Source of the DNA: Prolixibacteraceae bacterium
GTDB lineage: Bacteria; Bacteroidota; Bacteroidia; Bacteroidales; Prolixibacteraceae
Assembly: GCA_023229575.1 (NCBI GenBank)
Contig: JALNYZ010000015.1
Location: 30,982 to 94,981 of the forward strand
DNA: 64,000 nt
Direction of reading: 5' to 3'
Shown here: piece after piece, positions 60,375-64,000 of the stretch
How the letters are laid out: the number at the start of each line of letters is the position of its first letter
Position numbering within the stretch: the stretch's first letter is position 1
Made by a program: the position numbers and the translations under genes
Notes under the pieces: generated by a model
The model's input: the letters and a program-made list of their open reading frames with translations, nothing else
What the model was told of the DNA's origin: nothing
Databases searched by the model: none

Positions 60375-60449
60375 TCAACGGTTGCCAATTTCACCATTTT
60401 TCCTAAGTAATTCAGCTATTACATTATCAGAAATGACAATCCTAGGCAT
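60375..60449 (-). pseudogene. Collapsed DUF3368 (PIN-like) toxin remnant
   Basis: The ATG at 60449 overlaps the end of the UPF0175 gene and encodes only 24 residues: MPRIVISDNVIAELLRKNGE plus four more. MPxxVISD is the normal start of DUF3368 proteins, the usual partner of UPF0175. The rest resembles the family's C-terminal helix. So the middle ~130 residues have been deleted, leaving a start fused to an end. Confidence 0.55.
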
Positions 60450-60669
60450 TGGCGATATCTGAATCTAAGTCAGACAATGACGTACTAAAGACTGAAACGC
60501 CATACCTGCCCAATAATTCAATAAAAGCTCTCTTTGACAATCCCGCCATGGCTGCAGCTTGACCCGAGGACAACTTCCCATCTTCGTACAATCTTGATGC
60601 GACTATCATTGAAAAATCGGAATCCTTTAAATCAACTTCATCAGGAATATGTAACTCAACTGTTCTCAT
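60442..60669 (-). CDS. UPF0175 family antitoxin-like protein
   Basis: 75 residues from ATG 60669 (a longer frame upstream is not conserved). MRTVELHIPDEV, ASRLYEDGKLSSGQAAAMAGLSKRAF and LLGRYGVSVF are the UPF0175 signatures: a short strand, then a helix-turn-helix-like segment. UPF0175 genes normally overlap a DUF3368 gene and are proposed antitoxins. Here the overlapping partner survives only as a 24-codon remnant, so this is an orphan antitoxin or solitary regulator. Confidence 0.8.
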   Translation of the reverse strand: MRTVELHIPDEVDLKDSDFSMIVASRLYEDGKLSSGQAAAMAGLSKRAFIELLGRYGVSVFSTSLSDLDSDIANA

Positions 60670-60967
60670 TATTCTAATTTTTCGTTGTATTTGCAAAGAT
60701 ACGAAAAGTGCCAGTCATTTAATTTGTTGTTGGCTTTTTTTTTGGTAAGCCAACTTGCTGTAAGCCCTTAATAACTTCTGAAATACAAATTCTTGGGTAA
60801 TTAATGGAGATTTTATGGCTGTCAGATCGATCGTATTTAGGTGTTATATACAACAATTGGGAATAAGCATATTATTAAGAGTGAAAGTATCTATGGTATA
60901 TTCCTTTGTTCAAATTCAGGACTGTATCATTTCATGACGCCAGAAGGGGCGATTTCACCTAAGCCGT
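60670..60967. other. Gap without a recognisable gene
   Basis: About 298 bp between the UPF0175 start and the RidA stop. A 78-codon plus-strand frame (60841-61077) has no domain and runs into the RidA gene; I reject it. No clear repeat or promoter was seen. Confidence 0.5.
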
Positions 60968-61375
60968 TTATTCCGGAACAAACGCGATCGCATCAATTTC
61001 GATTAAGAATTCCGGATTGGCCAAACCTGCAACAATCAGAACTGAAATTGTCGGTGGGTTTTTTAGCCCGCTCATAAATTTTTGCGATGCCTGAAATGCT
61101 CCATAAACAGATTGACCCTGGACAATATTGATGGATAATTTTACCACATTCTCAAAAGTCGCATCACAGGCCGTGAGCGCTGTATGAATATTTTGCATAG
61201 CCTGTTCGGCCTGGGCTTGAATGTCGCCTTTCCCTATTATTTCCCGGTTGGCATTTACGGCGTTTTGTCCGCCAATATAAATTGTCCTGCCGCTCCCTTG
61301 TGTGACAATGACTTGAGAAAATGCCGGATTTTTCGAAAGATCTTCAGGATTGATGTGTTGAATTTTGTCACTCAT
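60968..61375 (-). CDS. RidA family (YjgF/YER057c) protein
   Basis: 135 residues, trimeric beta-alpha fold family. VIVTQGSGRTIYIGGQNAVNANREIIG, QAEQAMQNIHTALTACDATFENVVKL and the C-terminal FLIEIDAIAFV are typical. Classical RidA proteins hydrolyse reactive enamine/imine intermediates using a conserved Arg. In this sequence the Arg normally found near residue 105 is not evident (SGLKNPPTISVLIVAGLANP), so it may be one of the Rid subfamilies without deaminase activity. It lies 18 bp downstream of a small membrane protein gene on the same strand. Confidence 0.85.
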   Translation of the reverse strand: MSDKIQHINPEDLSKNPAFSQVIVTQGSGRTIYIGGQNAVNANREIIGKGDIQAQAEQAMQNIHTALTACDATFENVVKLSINIVQGQSVYGAFQASQKFMSGLKNPPTISVLIVAGLANPEFLIEIDAIAFVPE

Positions 61376-61393
61376 ATTTTTATCTGGGTTTTG

Positions 61394-61771
61394 TTATACC
61401 GCCTTCTTATCTGTTTTGTCCTTCTCCAATAACTCCATCTTTTTATTGAGTTCCTTGAGCTGACCGAGCATTTCCATCATCACCGGATTTGATTTCGAAA
61501 GGTTTCTCTGCTCTTCTTCCCGAATTCCAAGTTTCGAATCAAAATAGCCCAATACCAGTGAAAGAAGAATGAACAGGAGAAAGGCAATCGGTATCGAGAT
61601 GATGGCATATTTGAAAATAAATTCGCCCCAGGGTTGGTCCTTATAGGATTGAAGAAAGACAATACCAATCAGGAAGAATTGAATGTATCCGATATACATT
61701 CTTGACCTGTCAAAATAGACTTTCCACCTGATAAAGGTTCGTTTGTTAAGATCCGGTTGATGAATTTTCAT
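61394..61771 (-). CDS. Small membrane protein with coiled-coil tail
   Basis: 125 residues. Two hydrophobic helices (~25-42 and ~52-75; YIGYIQFFLIGIVFLQSY and IISIPIAFLLFILLSLVLGY) are followed by a cytoplasmic tail whose last ~35 residues form a coiled coil (MLGQLKELNKKMELLEKDK). I do not recognise a named family. It precedes ridA by 18 bp on the same strand. It could be a membrane scaffold for a soluble partner. Confidence 0.7.
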   Translation of the reverse strand: MKIHQPDLNKRTFIRWKVYFDRSRMYIGYIQFFLIGIVFLQSYKDQPWGEFIFKYAIISIPIAFLLFILLSLVLGYFDSKLGIREEEQRNLSKSNPVMMEMLGQLKELNKKMELLEKDKTDKKAV

Positions 61772-61844
61772 AGAGATAGTTTAATGATTAGACCAATAAA
61801 AGTATTCTTTAATGATGATTTTTCCAAGAAGAGCGGCCTAATCG

Positions 61845-62942
61845 CTAAAATTCTACAAGCTCGTAGTTAGTGCTGCGGCCTCCTTGTTGATCTTGCCGTA
61901 AAATTCCTTTTCCCATCAGGTCCTTTATATCCCGCAATGCCGTATCCGGTGAGCATTTAGCAATTTTTGCCCACTTCGAAGATTTCAGTTTGCCGTCGAA
62001 GCCATCCAGCAGTTTGTTCAGCACCAGGCGTTGCCGTTCATTGATTGGCGTGTTTTCATGTATTTTCCAAAACTCGGCTTTTCGCAGGATTTTTCGCAAA
62101 GTGGTTTCCGTTTCCAGCAAAGCGTTTTTCAGGCATTGAAGAAACCAGTCCAGCCATTCGGTAATGTCGCCGTTGCTGTGCTGAACTTTCTGCAGCACTT
62201 CATAATACCGTTTCCGTTCTACAAGGATTTGGCTCGACATGCTGTAAAACCGCTCAGGACTATTTTCTGCACGGGCAAGCAGTAAGTCTGAAATCGCCCT
62301 TGCGATCCTGCCGTTGCCATCATCAAAAGGGTGAATGATGATGAACCAAAAGTGGGCGATAGCGGCTTGCAACACGGGATCTAATTTTACATCCCCATTG
62401 AACCAGTTTAGAAACTTGTCCATTTCCGCTTTTACATGCTGTGGGGCTGGCGCTTCATAATGGATTTTCTCCTTTCCCAATGCCCCCGAAACCACCTGCA
62501 TTTGGCCTGTGCGGTAACGTCCAGCCTCTATTTTGTACATACCACTATGTCCAGTGGGGAAAAGCGCGGAATGCCAGCCAAACAACCGTTCTTCGGTGAG
62601 TGGTTGCAGATAGTTTTGGGTCGCGTCGAGCATCATCTCCACAACACCCTCCACGTTCCTGTTGGAAGGGACCAATCCTGCCACGTCCATCCCCAAACGT
62701 CTTGCAATGGACGAACGAACCTGTGCGTAGTTAAGCTGTTCTCCTTCAATTTCCGAAGATTTAACGACATCGAGTGTAAGCGTGGTAAGCGTGGCCTCTT
62801 CTTTCATTGAGAAGCCAAGCGCGTTCATCTGACCGGAGATTTTCCCCTGCAGGTTGCGAACTTCACCGAAGATGGAATTGATAACGGTGTCTTTCCACGT
62901 AAAATGTGTCCAGTCACTATTTTGATAAATGTATTTTGCCAT
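61845..62942 (-). CDS. Fic-family AMP transferase with N-terminal inhibitory motif
   Basis: 365 residues. The Fic core HPFDDGNGR is at 204-212. The inhibitory (S/T)xxxE(G/N) motif is present before the core as S62-SEI-E66-G67, so the enzyme is self-inhibited (class II). The N-terminal DUF4172-type region (~1-90) and the C-terminal winged helix (~310-360; KWAKIAKCSPDTALRDIKDL) complete the architecture common in Bacteroidota. Fic enzymes transfer AMP to target proteins. The winged helix suggests DNA binding and autoregulation. Palindromic sites lie upstream at 62977-63017. Confidence 0.92.
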   Translation of the reverse strand: MAKYIYQNSDWTHFTWKDTVINSIFGEVRNLQGKISGQMNALGFSMKEEATLTTLTLDVVKSSEIEGEQLNYAQVRSSIARRLGMDVAGLVPSNRNVEGVVEMMLDATQNYLQPLTEERLFGWHSALFPTGHSGMYKIEAGRYRTGQMQVVSGALGKEKIHYEAPAPQHVKAEMDKFLNWFNGDVKLDPVLQAAIAHFWFIIIHPFDDGNGRIARAISDLLLARAENSPERFYSMSSQILVERKRYYEVLQKVQHSNGDITEWLDWFLQCLKNALLETETTLRKILRKAEFWKIHENTPINERQRLVLNKLLDGFDGKLKSSKWAKIAKCSPDTALRDIKDLMGKGILRQDQQGGRSTNYELVEF

Positions 62943-62976
62943 TGCTTAAATTGTGTTGCGGCAAATATAGGAATTA

Positions 62977-63017
62977 TTTACCGCAAATTTGCGGAGAATA
63001 GGAGAAATGTTTACCGC
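62977..63017. promoter_or_regulatory. Putative operators of the fic gene
   Basis: TTTACCGC occurs at 62977-62984 and 63010-63017, 33 bp apart (about three helical turns). The first leads into the perfect palindrome CCGCAAATTTGCGG (62981-62994). The octamer is the inverse of GCGGTAAA in the XRE-ImmA operators. Confidence 0.6.
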
Positions 63018-63122
63018 ATATATTTTGCTTATCTATTTAAGGCAACAGTACCTGCCAAACTATGCAACAGGGCTTCATGTTGGGTCTCGTGCCTCAACCA
63101 CACGAAGCTTTAGTTATTAGCA

Positions 63123-63635
63123 TTAGTTATTTTTAGGATATTTAAATGAATTTAGTTTATCAACAAGTAATTTCCAATCAACAAATTCTCCAATTATTTT
63201 AAATGATTTTAAGTCAATATGTCTATTTCTAAAAGGCTTTTCATTTTTATTTAGCCGTTCAAGCTCTTTAACTATTTCTTGAAATATTTCAGAGGACGAT
63301 AAATTTTTGGGCAAGTAATGTTCAAAGGCTTTTCCACAATAATTGAATCTCTTTTTTCTAATTCCTTTTCCAATACGCCTAGCACTTATAAAGTAATAAT
63401 CTCCTCTTATTTGATTTCCCATTATATAAAGACAAATCCAACCAATTGCTTCATTGTATTTCCATGGATACCAAATGGCTCGATGGAAAATATTTGTCAT
63501 ATTTTGATAACTTTTGGGAGCAGATTCCTTATATTCTTCAACTGCAAATTCTGCTTCCTTGGCTTTCATCTCTTTAGTATGAGTGTCCTGATTGCAGCGA
63601 TATATAGGTATTTCAAAATAATATGGTTCGATCAT
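63123..63635 (-). CDS. Hypothetical protein next to the IS21 end
   Basis: 170 residues, soluble, rich in aromatic residues and Lys. Recognisable segments such as IFHRAIWYPWKYNEAIGWICLYI and NQIRGDYYFISARRIGKGIR do not match a family I know. The strongly AT-rich composition and A/T-ending codons differ from the core genes and resemble the island at 11.2-12.9 kb, pointing to horizontal origin. The IS21 end lies only ~34 bp upstream of its start, so its original promoter is probably lost. Confidence 0.55.
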   Translation of the reverse strand: MIEPYYFEIPIYRCNQDTHTKEMKAKEAEFAVEEYKESAPKSYQNMTNIFHRAIWYPWKYNEAIGWICLYIMGNQIRGDYYFISARRIGKGIRKKRFNYCGKAFEHYLPKNLSSSEIFQEIVKELERLNKNEKPFRNRHIDLKSFKIIGEFVDWKLLVDKLNSFKYPKNN

Positions 63636-63668
63636 AATTTACTCTGAGTTGAATATTCCGGACTATAC

Positions 63669-64000
63669 TGTACAACACAATCCGGAGTAATGTGTACAAC
63701 TGAATCCGGAGCAAAGTGTACAACTTTTTAGTGTTGCTTTTTGCATTTGAAAGTTCTTTTGGTCGGTCGTTGGCCCGCCAACACGACTGACAATCCGGCG
63801 TAAAGTGTACAACTAAATCCGGAGCAAAGTGTACAACTAAAGAACAATGGGGATTGATTTGTGACTTTTGTGTCTTACTCAAACTAAGGCACGATGGCAA
63901 ACAAATCAATCGGTATGACACAGGTACGACGTATTATCCAATTAAAAGCAGAAGGGCTCAGCAAGCTAAAAATATCCGGTTTGCTTCAGCTTCACCGGGC
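63669..64000 (+). mobile_element. IS21-family element, left end (runs off the window)
   Basis: Starts near TGTACAAC at 63669. Four ~23-bp direct repeats of AATCCGGAGCAAAGTGTACA type lie at 63678-63701, 63702-63725, 63791-63814 and 63816-63838, in two adjacent pairs ~66 bp apart. Such multiple terminal repeats are transposase-binding sites typical of IS21. The istA reading frame follows. Confidence 0.85.
63894..64000 (+). CDS. istA: IS21-family transposase (IstA), N-terminus only
   Basis: The ATG at 63894 opens MANKSIGMTQVRRIIQLKAE followed by GLSKLKISGLLQLHR, the N-terminal helix-turn-helix of IS21 IstA transposases that recognises the terminal repeats. The frame is open to the window edge (35 codons seen). 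The upstream multiple repeats support the call. The DDE catalytic domain and the IstB ATPase gene should lie beyond the window. Confidence 0.88.
   Translation, partial: MANKSIGMTQVRRIIQLKAEGLSKLKISGLLQLHR

Noticed and set aside
60841..61077. 78-codon plus-strand open frame overlapping ridA
   Set aside because: Its second half is antisense to the conserved RidA C-terminus; no family signature.
63670..63838. Tandem AATCCGG-GTACAACT repeats as a CRISPR or satellite
   Set aside because: Only four copies arranged as two adjacent pairs, directly upstream of an IstA reading frame; this is the end structure of an IS21 element.

Overview
The window looks like a chromosomal segment of a free-living, anaerobic or microaerobic member of the Bacteroidota, probably in or near Bacteroidales/Marinilabiliales. 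Reasons: TAnnTTTG -7 boxes and few Shine-Dalgarno sites, a complete Bacteroides-aerotolerance (bat) locus, a TonB-dependent receptor with an N-terminal carboxypeptidase-like domain, Cys-free type B L31, DUF4301 and ORF6N genes, and anaerobic enzymes (indolepyruvate oxidoreductase, anaerobic sulfatase-maturating enzyme, polysulfide-reductase-like complex). The genus is not determinable from sequence reading alone.

Layout. 1-5.7 kb: N-terminus of a GH20 hexosaminidase, tRNA-His, an AlkD-like protein, a GNAT-like protein, L31 and Lon. 5.8-11.1 kb: a PAS histidine kinase convergent with a response regulator/HEAT membrane protein/GT2 synthase operon, then a rhomboid protease. 11.2-13.3 kb: an AT-rich two-gene XRE-ImmA module with twin palindromic operators. 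13.3-15.4 kb: Tex. 15.9-22.2 kb: a sulfur locus made of psrABC-like genes, two half-size YeeE/YedE transporters and two membrane-anchored rhodanese-like proteins that both end in GGGC. 22.2-29.0 kb: Kup, CvfB-like protein, IorB, IorA and an anSME-type radical SAM protein. 29.1-43.9 kb: TonB receptor, ORF6N protein, RocD, META protein, an M16 peptidase pair, a YhcC-like radical SAM protein, DUF4301, a TPR protein, AroE and TruA. 44.4-53.1 kb: the moxR-bat locus. 53.4-58.5 kb: cyclase, a GH2 pseudogene, then a Rieske protein and a cytochrome b6-like/12-heme cytochrome c fusion, separated by a REP-flanked Y1 transposase. 58.9-64 kb: a Crp/Fnr regulator, small proteins, a decayed toxin-antitoxin pair, RidA, an autoinhibited Fic protein, and the left end of an IS21 element entering the window.

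Two loci look most like under-described systems. In the sulfur locus, a periplasmic molybdoenzyme, thiosulfate/sulfide-type transporter halves and paired rhodanese-like proteins could form a membrane sulfur relay; the shared C-terminal GGGC recalls the GGCGG swinging arm of SoxY. In the Rieske/cytochrome b/multiheme locus, the components predict a menaquinol-oxidising complex in which the usual cytochrome c partner is fused to cytochrome b.

The non-coding DNA is equally notable. Intergenic gaps are mosaics of recurring degenerate modules: CACAAAG hairpins, ACACAAATTACACAGATT blocks, TTTAGTCAC repeats, and CTTCGACAGGCTCAGGG repeats. One of these is a ~320-bp element filling two convergent gaps in opposite orientation. 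There is also a 73-bp perfect palindrome between two convergent genes.
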